Below the pieces are notes generated by a model. That model did no database searches. It saw only the letters and a list, made by a program, of their open reading frames with translations, and was not told where the DNA came from. The position numbers were made by a program, and so were the translations under genes. DNA of 64,000 nucleotides from NCBI GenBank assembly GCA_025782575.1, contig JALGYY010000043.1, positions 142,501 through 206,500 of the forward strand. The letters are read 5' to 3'. Each line of letters starts with the position of its first letter. The stretch's first letter is position 1. Below, in pieces: positions 25,545 to 35,621 of this stretch. This stretch comes from a bacterium (lineage in GTDB: Bacteria; Orphanbacterota; Orphanbacteria; Orphanbacterales; Orphanbacteraceae).

Positions 25545-28500
25545 CTAGTTGTCGTCGCCGAACCGGCGGACGGCAATCTTGACGGTGGCTGCCTGTGAGC
25601 CCGAGCCGTCGTTGGCAACGATGCGGGCGATGTAACCGCCGCTCGCTACCGGAGTGCCACCCGAAGTGGTTCCGCGCCATTCGATTGATCCGCCATTCAC
25701 ATGACCGGGGGAGACATCGCTGTACGACTGCCGCCAGACCAGGTCACCGGCGAAGTCGAAGATACTCACTTCGACCATCGCAGGACGGGATCCACCAAGA
25801 TTGAAGTCGAACTTCGCCGCGCCATCCGTCGCCGGATTGAACGGGTTCGGCCAGACATGTGCATTAGTGATCTGTAGCACTGTCGCACCGATCGTGAAGT
25901 TATGCGTCTTCGAGAACTCGTTACCAATGTGATCCGCTCCGCTCAGCTTGAGAGCGTAGTTACCGATCACGTCCAGACCCACGAGGGTCAGGTGGAACTG
26001 ATCATCGTCGACGCCGACTTCCATGATGTTGTCGTCATCATTCGGAACGTATGTGGCCGGGTTGATCGAGAAGACCTCACCCTCAGGTCCGACCAGCGTG
26101 GCTGTAAGACTGTTGGCGTCGATACCGGCGCCACTGATCGTCTCACTTCCGTCACTAAGATCGGCCCAGACCGGGATCTCGCTTCCAGGAGCGACCACTG
26201 AGTTCTCCACCGGTGTGGTGAACGCCACATCAGGAGCGCTCGTGTCAACGATGAACCGGCGCGCCACGTACTGCGAACCGACGTTACCTACACAGTCGAA
26301 CGGGCCGAAGATGTACTTGGTGAACTCTTCATCGTCGTCCTCGCCGTTGGTGTCATCACCAAAGTCGACGTCAAGGCCGATGTGCTCGACCTTGGACGAG
26401 TAGAGAACCACTTCGATCTCACGTCCGTCCCACTGTTTCATATTTGCCGTAAGCGGCAGCGTAACCCAGAGCTCGTCACTCGGATCGTAGAAGACCGAGT
26501 CGTCACAAGCATCCGCGTCCGAGTGCGGGCAGATCTCCGGAGCGAAGGTCAGCATCGCAGGGGTTGCGGCCTGAATCAGCAGGCGCTCACTGTACTCATC
26601 AATATCGAACTGATCGTCTTCGTCATCGATCAGCCAGACGTCAACCTTCAGACCCATGTCCTGGATCGGAATGCTGAAAGATGTATTAGCTGTCGTAACG
26701 TTAACGGTCACGTTGATGTCACCAAACGCATCCGGATTCGTTGCGTTATCCTGATCCGTTTCGATCTCGTTGACGATCTCGATGTCGATGTTGCTGGCAC
26801 CGTTATTGAATCCACCGAAGATGATGTTCAGGATCGCGGAGATCGAGGTGGCTTCTGTAAAGACACCCGACTCCCAATCAGTGATCTTCAGGCGAATTCC
26901 GTCGCTACCTTCACCGACGAAGCAATCAGCCGTTCCGACACACGGACCGTTGATGAATCCGCCATCCCATTCGATACGAGGAGCGACGACGTCGACCATG
27001 ATCTCCTTGGTCAAGGAGTACCAGAAGTCTTCATCGCCATCTCTCCACTCGAGACGAACCGTGTGCGGTCCGCCGGCCAGGAGATCCCTGGTGAGTGTGG
27101 AGTGCCTGTAGCTGAATGTGTGCGGATAGTCATCCTCGTCTTCGGTCTGGAAGAGCAGGGATCCGTTACCAAGGACGCCGTCATCGGCGGCCACGAGAAT
27201 CCCATCAATCCAGATCTTGAGATCATCCTCATCGATGTCGTCATTCCCGTCGCCGTCCGCAAGGAACGGAGCGAGGGTGAAGACGATCTGCGGTGTCTGG
27301 TTCGTGTATCCGTCGCACCACGGAGTAATGATGCAGTCTGCACCATTCACAACACCCACCAGGCTCCAGACTCCGTAGGAGCAGAGATTCTGGACGTCGA
27401 ATGTCACGGTGTTGGTTGCCGTGTCGACCATCACTTCACCGATGAATCCGGCCTCCCAGTGATCATCTTCCCACCAGGCGGGATAGATTCCGTCGGCTTC
27501 ATTGATGGTCACCATCTCACCGTAGGCGTTCTTCACTGTCAGGTCTTCATCGTTGTATTTCAGCGTTACCGTAGCCCAGTAGCCGTCGGTAAAGCTGGAG
27601 CAGCCGCTTCCATCGAAGCAGTCCGTAATCCGAATGTCATAAGCCGGACCGAACGGACGGACGAAGAAGCGCTGAGACTGGTCGTTACGGTAGTTAGGCG
27701 TGCGGGTGCCGGTCATGAGAAGGCCACCGTATGTACCGCTACCGCGCGGAACCGAAACCGTCAAGTTGTCATCACCAGGTATCGCGACCCAACCGTTAGA
27801 GCCGGTGCCCGCGTTCACCTCGTGAACAGCAATTACGTGACGGATGATATCGATCCGTGCCGGCTCATCGTTGAACTCACCAGCATCACCGCTGTCAGCT
27901 ACGACCGCAGCGTTCACGTAGACGAACCCGCCACAGCCGATGGAATCAAGCAGGCTGCGAGCGGTGAATCCGGCCCAGCGGTAAGGATCGAGTCCGGCAC
28001 CGGCGTTCATCGGATCCATTTCGACGATCTCGGAGAAGTTCGGCTCTTCGTCGTCACCACCAGGCGTCACGGTCCGGTCGCCGGTTACCAAGACCCAAGG
28101 CTTGGCAATGGCTGACCAGTCAGCCGCGATGTTCGAGTCGATCACAACTTCAATGTAGAAGTCGGAATCGAGATCGCCGGTGCCTCCCGGAAGGAGCTGC
28201 ACTTCGTCGTAAGCAAGCCACGGAGTCCCGTCCGGATGGACCGGCTCGAGATCCCGGTTGAAGCGATCGGATACGACCTCAGCCACCGTGTACGGCGGGT
28301 TGGTGTCGTAGTAGAGGACATCGCCGGACTGACCGGAGTTGTCCAGCGTGATCGCGACGGCACGGAGTTCCATCTGATCGCCAATGCTCCAGATGGTTCC
28401 GGGGCCGATCTCCAGTTCCGAGCACCAGAGTGAATCGGGGCTGTCACCGTCGGGGTTTCCGATCGGCTGCGACTGCAGACCGAAGGTGACCCATGCATCG

Positions 28501-31500
28501 GAGACCTTACCGGCGGCGTTGTCGTCACCGTTATCCCCACCCTGGCCTGCATCAATCCGCTTGTACTGGAACATCACCTCATCGACACGCTGCTGGCACC
28601 ACTTGGTCGCGTAGACCTTGACCTTGGTCGTGCCGTTGATGTCGTTGAGAATGTCCGGCTCCCAGCAGATGATCGCGGCACGCGGCTGCGCGCTGTCAAG
28701 CACGTTCACCGGCACCCAGACCGAGAGTCCTTCGTTACCACACTCATCGAATGCACGGGCACGGACCCAGTAGGTACCAGGATCGAGAGCCGTGGTATTC
28801 CAATGTGCGGCGTAAATATTCGGGCCCTCATCGTCATCGGGGTAACCGAGGTCGATGTGGTAAATCGTTTCTGTCGTATCGACAGCCACCTCGAACTCGA
28901 CAGAAGTAATACCCGTCTCATGCGATTCAGGTAGATCCTGCTCGTCGTCGGTGACGGTCGCGTAGAGATTGACCGGCTCGCCGGCGGCGATGTCGATTAT
29001 GACACCGTTGTTGACCGGGAAGAGCACGGTGGTCTCTACACCGTTCACAACGCGAATGACATCCAGTCTGGTCATGGCGACTTCAGGTGCGTCGACATCG
29101 ATTTCGACCTCGGTGGCGAGAACGTGAACCGTCTCGTTGCACGCGCTGTCGAGAACCGTGACGCGGAAGTCGTATTTGCCGCTCGTGCGGCCATCAACGA
29201 GCCAGGTACCGGTGTAGTAACCGGTGCCGGCATCGTAGAGCCACTCCTGGATACCGTCGCTGCTCCACTCGTCGTCATCGTCCACGTCGACCGACTTCTT
29301 CCACTCGAAGGAGACTCCGGCAGGATCCTGCCAGATGTCCTTCGGATCGTCGGTCTGCACGAAGATGAGCGGCACCACCGGGTCGCCGTCCTCATTGAAG
29401 AGGAAGGGACAGACACCGTCACCCGGAGCGACAGTCGCCAATGTCGGCGCGACCTGATCGATCACCAGATGGATAGGTGCGGAGCATGCTGCCGCGTCGT
29501 CGGAGTTCCCGGCATCGTCCTGGGCAACCGCCTTGAACCAGAGGTCACCGTTGGGAAGCATATCGCTGTCCCAGTTGTTCAGATACCAGAACCAACCATC
29601 GCTGGAAACCAGATCCTGATCAGCAAGCAACCAGTTCTGATTGTCCGTGCTGTACCAGAACGCCACGTCCTGAACATCGGTCTCGCCGCCCTTGATCGTT
29701 GCGGTCAGGTCAATAGAACCATGAACCCGCTCGTTCTCAGGCTGCTCGATCTCGCCGTCACCGCAAGCGTGACGTATCAGGTGCGTGATGGTCGCGCACG
29801 GCGCCGAATTATCCTCGACACAGAATGTGAGGCCACGGCCGTCGTACCACGCGGTCTCGATATTGTCGCTGTTGCAGAGCAGATCGCTCGCGATCGCGAC
29901 GATGTCGTAGCAGGCGCCGACTTCAAGAGCCGGGCTCTGCTGACCGGTCGACCAGTCAAAGCTGTATGGACGGCTCGAGTCAGGATTCGTCGTCCAGTTA
30001 AGGAGCTCGAAACCCATGCTCGCGTCCATCAGCCACCAGGCATCTTCGCCCGGAGTGTCATCATAATGGTGGCGCATCCACCAGGTGACCGTGATGTCTT
30101 CGGTGTCGTCGCCATTTGTCGTGGCGCCCACCTCGACGGCCGAGCCACGCTCGAGCGTGATATCGGTCGCGTTGACACCGTCAAGTGTAGCCGTCGCCAG
30201 CGGAGCCGTCTTGTCGAGCACGAACGTGTATTCCATAGTCGGAATCTCCACGTTGTCCTCTACATCGACCGCCCACGCACGCACCTGGTAGGTGCCTTCG
30301 GGCCACTTGTAGTCACCGGTGATGTGATCGAGCTCGTTGCAGTCCCAGTCGGTATCCCAGATCGTCACCGTATGATGACCCTGGGTCTCGTTGCTCGGTA
30401 CTTCATCGATATCGATCGTCTTCCACTCACTCCACGTGGAGTGCATGGCTTCGAACGTCACCTGCGCGATACCGCTATCACCGATCGCCGTCTGCGCGTG
30501 CAGATGGACAGTGCTCGTCCACCAGATGGTCTGCTCGTTCAGAACAGTCTCATCCACGTCGGCAGGATAGAGTTCGCAGTCACCAGCCGTAGCTTCCACG
30601 AGCCGCGTACCGGTCGGTGCGTGACGATCCTCGATGCGCACATCGGTTTCACAATATGTGTAGTTCCACGGCGTGTCCCAGGCCTTGGCGATGATCGTGA
30701 AGTCACGATCCTTCACGAGCCAGTCAGGCGAGGTCCACGTCATCGTAGAGGTCCACTTGGTTCCCGGAGTATCGAGCTGATCCGGTACCGGATTATTGTC
30801 CGTGCCGATGAGCACGGTATCACCGGTAATCGGAGCCACGTACCAGTAGGTAACGTGCTCGATATCGGTCTTGAAACCGTTGTTATTCGGGTTGTCCTGG
30901 CCGAACCAGGTGAAGGTGACGTCGTCACCGGCCGCGTACTGTGCGATATCTCCGTCCTCCGCGTTATCCGCGTCGAAGAAGAGGCACGTCGGGTCGGTTA
31001 CATCGACGCCGGCCAACTCGAATGTCGGGTCCAGAATGTTCGTATTACATGCCCAGTCAGTGGCCACTACGCGCCATCTGTAGACACCGTCACCGTCCGT
31101 GATATTCGCGGCGGCGAAGGAAGTCCAGCTGTCCACGTCGAGCCACCAGAAATTCTCACCGTTCGGACCGCTGAACTGCGGTTCGAAGTCGAGAGAACCT
31201 GCATCGTCCCAGGAACCGAGGACACCCCACCACGTCGAGTCCTTGCGGACCTGAAGTGTCATGGAGGCGACATCGTCGTCCGCAGTGTAGACGCGGAACG
31301 CGACGTCATCGGTGTAGATGTTCGGCTTCACGACTCGCGATGAATCGTTCTCTACGCCGTCATCGTCGTACCACTCAACGTCATCGATGAACTGGGTGAT
31401 CGTGTAGTCCACGCTCGGAGCGACACGATCGATGCGGACGCGCACCTTGAGCGGAGTCTGGTCGGGGTTACCGTCCAGGTCGCGGGCGAGCATCCAGATA

Positions 31501-34500
31501 TCAACCGAAGTCTCCTCACCAGGATCGGCGAACTGGTTCGCGTCCCAGAGGATCGTAAGGCTGGTTCCACTGGTGAACTCATTGGTCACGGCAACCGGCT
31601 CGGTGGCGGCTGCGCCACCTACCTCCTCGACCCAGAGCTCGACCAGTGATACCTGGCTCGCGCTCCCTGCGAGAATCTTACCGGAGACAGTAACCGAGTC
31701 ACCCTGAATAGCGAGATTCGGTGATGCGATCGACAGCGCGGATCCGCAATCCTCAGAGGTAAGCTCCAGTATGCAGGCTGCCGGCCCGACTGTGTCGTTC
31801 ACGGCCACGATGACCGGTTCGACGTCGTCCAGATCGGTCGCGTTACACGCTGAATCCACACCGACGGCAAGGAACTGTACGTACTGATCCTGCTCGAGGG
31901 TCAGCCAGTCCGTCGAGAACTGGACGCACACTTCGTTCGTACCGTTAGCTGGCACCCACGGATTGTCACTGTTGTCGATCGGGGTCGGATCGATCACCCG
32001 CCACTGTCCGACCGAGTCGGAGAAGTAGAAGATGTAGTAATCGAGACCGATCGCGTCCTCATCCGTCGCGGGCTTGGCGCAGACTTCGAAACTGTCTCCG
32101 AAGACGGCGACGCTACCCTGAAGCGGCGAGGTCATGACGACCAGCGGCGGATCGAGGTCGACCCGGATGGCGCGATCGAGAGTCGAGATCGTGGTGTTCC
32201 ACGCATCGTCACTCGCCACGACACGAATCGAGAAGGTGTAGTCCCTCTCATCCGGCTCATCAGTTTCACCGTCAACGTCATTATCGATGTTGTCGGTCCC
32301 CGGGTTGTAGATGGTCGGCCAAACGGTCTTGAGCGCCCATCCGTTCTCCCAGTCGAACCAGTTATCCGATCCGAGTTCAACCCAACGCGTCTTGTGGTCG
32401 TCGGTTGCGAACTGGAAGGAAACCTCGCTGTTCTCGAGGATGTCCTGGATTTCATTGCCGCTGTCGCGGAGCACCACGAAGATCGTGAAGCTGTCGCACG
32501 GCGCGCTGTTCGAAACGATCGTCGGATCGATGTAGATCTCTTCGATCGCCGGACCCGTGCAGTCAATGATGAAGACTACCGGACCCTGCGCGCTCGTCAG
32601 GTTCGTACCCTGGCGGCCGAAGTTGCCCCACGCACTCGCGACGGCGTTATGCACGCCCTCTCCGAGCTCGGAGTCGGTGTAGTTCCGGTGCCAGAAGTCG
32701 GACCGGACCGTCACCTTGGAACCTCCTGAGGAAGCACCGTTGGTATCGTTTCTACGATCGTCGGAAACGATGAACTCGTCGCCCGACATATCGATATCGA
32801 AGAAGTAAGTGTACGGAACGGTACTGCCCGTCACGACGATCGGTACCTGAGCACCCCACCAGCCGTCATCGGCTGCGCCGTCGTTGTGAGTTCCGTCATC
32901 GTACATCTGGTACGGCGTTCCGGCCCACTGCAGGAACACGTTCTCAATCGAGTCACCGAAGATGGCTACGCTGTCCTGCAGGTAGTCAGATTCGTTCATC
33001 GTGACCGTGAGGAGAAGCGTGTCACCCTCTACGTAGTGAGTCAGATCCGAAGGCGTTCCCGAATCGAAGCTGAGCTTCACCGAGTCCGCCACTACCGAAT
33101 CCACGTAGACGAACGCATCGTACTCGACGCCGCAGAGCTTGCTCTTGCGGTGATCGCCGTCCGTCCGGCGGAGCGGGTTACCGGAATCGTTATACCGGGT
33201 GAACGGAGCCGCCTCATCATGGAAGAAACCATGAAGGGTGACTTCGGGACCGGCAATGCTCTCTATGATGACAACTTTGCCTTCTGAGCAATCGGGCTCG
33301 GTCAGGCAATCGTCGGCACCACCGAAGTCGTAGTCCACGGTCGCGATCAGATCGTAGGCATCCGTGTAATCGGTTTTCGTATCCGGTACCGGTACGGTCG
33401 GATCCCACGCGCTGGTGAAGAATCCGTTCTCGTCGACGTCATCGTCGGGCGAGTCCTGGATCGTTCCCCAACCACCGTAGTTATAGCTGACCCATGCTCC
33501 GTCGGTAGCCGAGAGCTGGGCGCCGAACTGAATCTTCCGTCCGGCGTTCATGACTTTGTAGTCGTACTTGGTCGGACTGGCAAGCGCGGCGAAAGCAGCC
33601 GCTGTGTGGAACGTGGCGAGGCTGTCATTAACGAGAACCTCGACGTCACACGCCCAGTTTGCCTCTCCGCCGAACATCGTGAATCCTGAAAGAGTCACGT
33701 TGACCGAATCGGAAAGATACGGATAGAAGCTCTGAACTGTGAGCTTCTCACCAAGCACTCGGTCGGAATACTTAAACCAGACCGCTGCCGCTGCCGGATC
33801 CGGCGGTGTGCCCAGATCAACCAACTCGGCGCGGATCCAAAGCTCAGCACCCTTCTGTACTGAATCCAGAACCACGGAGCGATGCTTGTCGAGATTGCCC
33901 GCCTTGGTCCAGTTCAACGGACGCGCGGCCGCTTCGATTTCCGCGGTCGTGGTCAGCTTGCTGAATTCGTAAGGGTTCAGACGGTTCACCGACGTGTTGC
34001 ACTTGTCGTTCTCCGCGATCACCTGGAACTGGTAGCAACCGTCGATAAGTCCGGCGATTCCCCAATCGAGGTGGTACGGGTAGACGAAGTCGGTTGCCAC
34101 CGGACCCTGCCACGGATTGTTCAGATTCGTGAGGCCCGCATAGGCGCGCGGATCGTTCCGGTACCAGATGTTGACCGACTGAGTCGCGCTGGTATCTTCG
34201 ACTGTCACATGGAGCTTCAGGGTATCGACGGTCGGACCGAACTGGTCACCGCCGTCCGTATCCTGAGTACTCGGATAGACGTCGACCGTGTCGCCGTCTT
34301 CCGTGGTCGCCCATACGACATCCGTCTCAGGCGCCACATTCTCCATGATCGTGAACTGCGTCACCGTCGGACTCGGGTCCGAATTGCCGTTCACATCCTG
34401 GGCGAGGGCACGCACGAAGAAGAGCGTGCTCGTCCGGAAGAGTGTGTCGCTTGTCAGTGCATCGATATCGATGAATACGCAGTACGGCGAGCGGAAATCG

Positions 34501-35621
34501 CGCGCTTCTACTGTGTCTTCATCGGCGTTGCCGTCTCCGTCATTGTCGAGACCGTCAGCCATATCTTCTCCGACGAGAGGATGAAGCTTCCGACCGGTGA
34601 GATCACCCAACTCGCCGGCGATGCCATTGCGAAGAAGGAGGTCACCGGCGTCGACTGTGAAGGTCTGGTCAACGGAGTAATCGTCACGAACGATGGGGTC
34701 GCCACCGGAGAACCCGAGTGTGTCATCCACGTCCGCGAACATATCGTCGTCATCGTTCACGTCCAGATCGTTCCAGTCGATGTTGTTCGTCGACCACTGG
34801 AACTTGATCCAGTCGAGATCATCATAGTCAGCAGCATCGTTCAGCGACGCCCAGACCTTCACGAAGCCGTGGTTACCGCAGACCGAGCTGTCGAGCGGCA
34901 TCATGCAGGATGAATCAGCATTCATCCATACCTGGCCACCGTCACCCAGCGCGACCTTCCAGACGCACGCTTCGGGGAAGTCATTGTCGATCCCGCAACA
35001 GATGAACGGAATCGGAGTGTTGCTGTCGATATCGCTGTTACCGAGCTCGTCGGTCGCCACGGCGCGGACAAGGAAGCTGCCCGAAAGGTCAGCGATGTCC
35101 CACATGGCACTCCATGTCTCGAGCGCGGTCGTACCGAACGAACCGCCGAGATTATCGCCGAAGATCCAGTCTTCGCCGGTAAAGCCGTCAGCGGCCCCAT
35201 CGGTGTAGAACTCGGTGGCGAGGAACGCGGTCACAGCGAATGAATCCGCCGCGCCCACTACCGAACCGACGATTACCGTGTCTCCGGCGCCTGTGCTGTA
35301 GAAGCCGCTGGCGTCGAGATCAGCAACCACCGGATCGAGAGGTGAGTAGCCGTCACCGTCATAGTCGATGAATCCGATCGTCGCCGGGAACGTGTTGTGG
35401 CGTGCGCCACCGGTCAGGAGCGACACATCGTGATACGTGCCGTCGCCGACGCGGAGGGTTACGTCACCACCCGGATCCGTGCTGCTCGAATCATCATTGT
35501 CATCGTTCGCGATAGTGAGCCACGTCGCATTTTCATCGGCGAGGCAGTTCGCGTTTGAATCGGGCCAGGTCTGGAATTCCACATGGTCAAACCTGAGCGT
35601 GGAGCTGCATGGTGCTGTCAT
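25545..35621 (-). CDS. Giant surface protein, second part (after +1 frameshift), FlgD-like C-terminus
   Basis: Open frame of 3358 codons. The ATG at 35621 is a poor start: it is preceded directly by TGA, has no good ribosome binding site and would give no signal peptide. The frame is best read as the continuation of the ORF at 35587-40404 after a +1 shift, giving one protein of about 4,950 aa. The body is a long array of Ig/FN3-like beta domains of about 100 aa, with recurring 'W....LP.G.Y..RA.A.D..GN' strands followed by 'D...AP.....P..G'. Asp-rich Ca-binding loops such as 'DNIDNDVDGETDEPD' are scattered through it. The C-terminal 100 residues hold 'NAHVWPNPFNPATDG' and a FlgD-like sandwich. 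Probable adhesin, stalk or S-layer-like surface fibre. Confidence 0.85.
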   Translation of the reverse strand: MTAPCSSTLRFDHVEFQTWPDSNANCLADENATWLTIANDDNDDSSSTDPGGDVTLRVGDGTYHDVSLLTGGARHNTFPATIGFIDYDGDGYSPLDPVVADLDASGFYSTGAGDTVIVGSVVGAADSFAVTAFLATEFYTDGAADGFTGEDWIFGDNLGGSFGTTALETWSAMWDIADLSGSFLVRAVATDELGNSDIDSNTPIPFICCGIDNDFPEACVWKVALGDGGQVWMNADSSCMMPLDSSVCGNHGFVKVWASLNDAADYDDLDWIKFQWSTNNIDWNDLDVNDDDDMFADVDDTLGFSGGDPIVRDDYSVDQTFTVDAGDLLLRNGIAGELGDLTGRKLHPLVGEDMADGLDNDGDGNADEDTVEARDFRSPYCVFIDIDALTSDTLFRTSTLFFVRALAQDVNGNSDPSPTVTQFTIMENVAPETDVVWATTEDGDTVDVYPSTQDTDGGDQFGPTVDTLKLHVTVEDTSATQSVNIWYRNDPRAYAGLTNLNNPWQGPVATDFVYPYHLDWGIAGLIDGCYQFQVIAENDKCNTSVNRLNPYEFSKLTTTAEIEAAARPLNWTKAGNLDKHRSVVLDSVQKGAELWIRAELVDLGTPPDPAAAAVWFKYSDRVLGEKLTVQSFYPYLSDSVNVTLSGFTMFGGEANWACDVEVLVNDSLATFHTAAAFAALASPTKYDYKVMNAGRKIQFGAQLSATDGAWVSYNYGGWGTIQDSPDDDVDENGFFTSAWDPTVPVPDTKTDYTDAYDLIATVDYDFGGADDCLTEPDCSEGKVVIIESIAGPEVTLHGFFHDEAAPFTRYNDSGNPLRRTDGDHRKSKLCGVEYDAFVYVDSVVADSVKLSFDSGTPSDLTHYVEGDTLLLTVTMNESDYLQDSVAIFGDSIENVFLQWAGTPYQMYDDGTHNDGAADDGWWGAQVPIVVTGSTVPYTYFFDIDMSGDEFIVSDDRRNDTNGASSGGSKVTVRSDFWHRNYTDSELGEGVHNAVASAWGNFGRQGTNLTSAQGPVVFIIDCTGPAIEEIYIDPTIVSNSAPCDSFTIFVVLRDSGNEIQDILENSEVSFQFATDDHKTRWVELGSDNWFDWENGWALKTVWPTIYNPGTDNIDNDVDGETDEPDERDYTFSIRVVASDDAWNTTISTLDRAIRVDLDPPLVVMTSPLQGSVAVFGDSFEVCAKPATDEDAIGLDYYIFYFSDSVGQWRVIDPTPIDNSDNPWVPANGTNEVCVQFSTDWLTLEQDQYVQFLAVGVDSACNATDLDDVEPVIVAVNDTVGPAACILELTSEDCGSALSIASPNLAIQGDSVTVSGKILAGSASQVSLVELWVEEVGGAAATEPVAVTNEFTSGTSLTILWDANQFADPGEETSVDIWMLARDLDGNPDQTPLKVRVRIDRVAPSVDYTITQFIDDVEWYDDDGVENDSSRVVKPNIYTDDVAFRVYTADDDVASMTLQVRKDSTWWGVLGSWDDAGSLDFEPQFSGPNGENFWWLDVDSWTSFAAANITDGDGVYRWRVVATDWACNTNILDPTFELAGVDVTDPTCLFFDADNAEDGDIAQYAAGDDVTFTWFGQDNPNNNGFKTDIEHVTYWYVAPITGDTVLIGTDNNPVPDQLDTPGTKWTSTMTWTSPDWLVKDRDFTIIAKAWDTPWNYTYCETDVRIEDRHAPTGTRLVEATAGDCELYPADVDETVLNEQTIWWTSTVHLHAQTAIGDSGIAQVTFEAMHSTWSEWKTIDIDEVPSNETQGHHTVTIWDTDWDCNELDHITGDYKWPEGTYQVRAWAVDVEDNVEIPTMEYTFVLDKTAPLATATLDGVNATDITLERGSAVEVGATTNGDDTEDITVTWWMRHHYDDTPGEDAWWLMDASMGFELLNWTTNPDSSRPYSFDWSTGQQSPALEVGACYDIVAIASDLLCNSDNIETAWYDGRGLTFCVEDNSAPCATITHLIRHACGDGEIEQPENERVHGSIDLTATIKGGETDVQDVAFWYSTDNQNWLLADQDLVSSDGWFWYLNNWDSDMLPNGDLWFKAVAQDDAGNSDDAAACSAPIHLVIDQVAPTLATVAPGDGVCPFLFNEDGDPVVPLIFVQTDDPKDIWQDPAGVSFEWKKSVDVDDDDEWSSDGIQEWLYDAGTGYYTGTWLVDGRTSGKYDFRVTVLDSACNETVHVLATEVEIDVDAPEVAMTRLDVIRVVNGVETTVLFPVNNGVIIDIAAGEPVNLYATVTDDEQDLPESHETGITSVEFEVAVDTTETIYHIDLGYPDDDEGPNIYAAHWNTTALDPGTYWVRARAFDECGNEGLSVWVPVNVLDSAQPRAAIICWEPDILNDINGTTKVKVYATKWCQQRVDEVMFQYKRIDAGQGGDNGDDNAAGKVSDAWVTFGLQSQPIGNPDGDSPDSLWCSELEIGPGTIWSIGDQMELRAVAITLDNSGQSGDVLYYDTNPPYTVAEVVSDRFNRDLEPVHPDGTPWLAYDEVQLLPGGTGDLDSDFYIEVVIDSNIAADWSAIAKPWVLVTGDRTVTPGGDDEEPNFSEIVEMDPMNAGAGLDPYRWAGFTARSLLDSIGCGGFVYVNAAVVADSGDAGEFNDEPARIDIIRHVIAVHEVNAGTGSNGWVAIPGDDNLTVSVPRGSGTYGGLLMTGTRTPNYRNDQSQRFFVRPFGPAYDIRITDCFDGSGCSSFTDGYWATVTLKYNDEDLTVKNAYGEMVTINEADGIYPAWWEDDHWEAGFIGEVMVDTATNTVTFDVQNLCSYGVWSLVGVVNGADCIITPWCDGYTNQTPQIVFTLAPFLADGDGNDDIDEDDLKIWIDGILVAADDGVLGNGSLLFQTEDEDDYPHTFSYRHSTLTRDLLAGGPHTVRLEWRDGDEDFWYSLTKEIMVDVVAPRIEWDGGFINGPCVGTADCFVGEGSDGIRLKITDWESGVFTEATSISAILNIIFGGFNNGASNIDIEIVNEIETDQDNATNPDAFGDINVTVNVTTANTSFSIPIQDMGLKVDVWLIDDEDDQFDIDEYSERLLIQAATPAMLTFAPEICPHSDADACDDSVFYDPSDELWVTLPLTANMKQWDGREIEVVLYSSKVEHIGLDVDFGDDTNGEDDDEEFTKYIFGPFDCVGNVGSQYVARRFIVDTSAPDVAFTTPVENSVVAPGSEIPVWADLSDGSETISGAGIDANSLTATLVGPEGEVFSINPATYVPNDDDNIMEVGVDDDQFHLTLVGLDVIGNYALKLSGADHIGNEFSKTHNFTIGATVLQITNAHVWPNPFNPATDGAAKFDFNLGGSRPAMVEVSIFDFAGDLVWRQSYSDVSPGHVNGGSIEWRGTTSGGTPVASGGYIARIVANDGSGSQAATVKIAVRRFGDDN
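35586..35592 (-). other. Candidate +1 frameshift site GUU-UGA-C
   Basis: The upstream ORF ends CAG GTT TGA, and the next frame continues GTT (T) GAC CAT. Skipping one T joins both ORFs with no lost sequence. The heptamer GUU UGA C is the prfB-type +1 shift arrangement (CUU UGA C) except for the first base; the AGGGGG helper sequence of prfB is not present upstream. A miscounted T in TTT would give the same picture. Confidence 0.6.

Noticed and set aside
26382-28115. 577-codon ORF on the + strand inside the giant gene
   Set aside because: It is antisense to strong repeat-protein coding sequence, has no ribosome binding site and its translation is Arg/Asp/Val-rich shadow sequence without a domain. 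The same holds for 29124-31343 and the other + strand ORFs between 25600 and 40300.
35587-35621. ATG 35621 as an independent start of a second giant protein
   Set aside because: A TGA directly precedes it, no ribosome binding site is in place and no signal peptide follows, although the protein must be exported. Frameshifted continuation explains it better.
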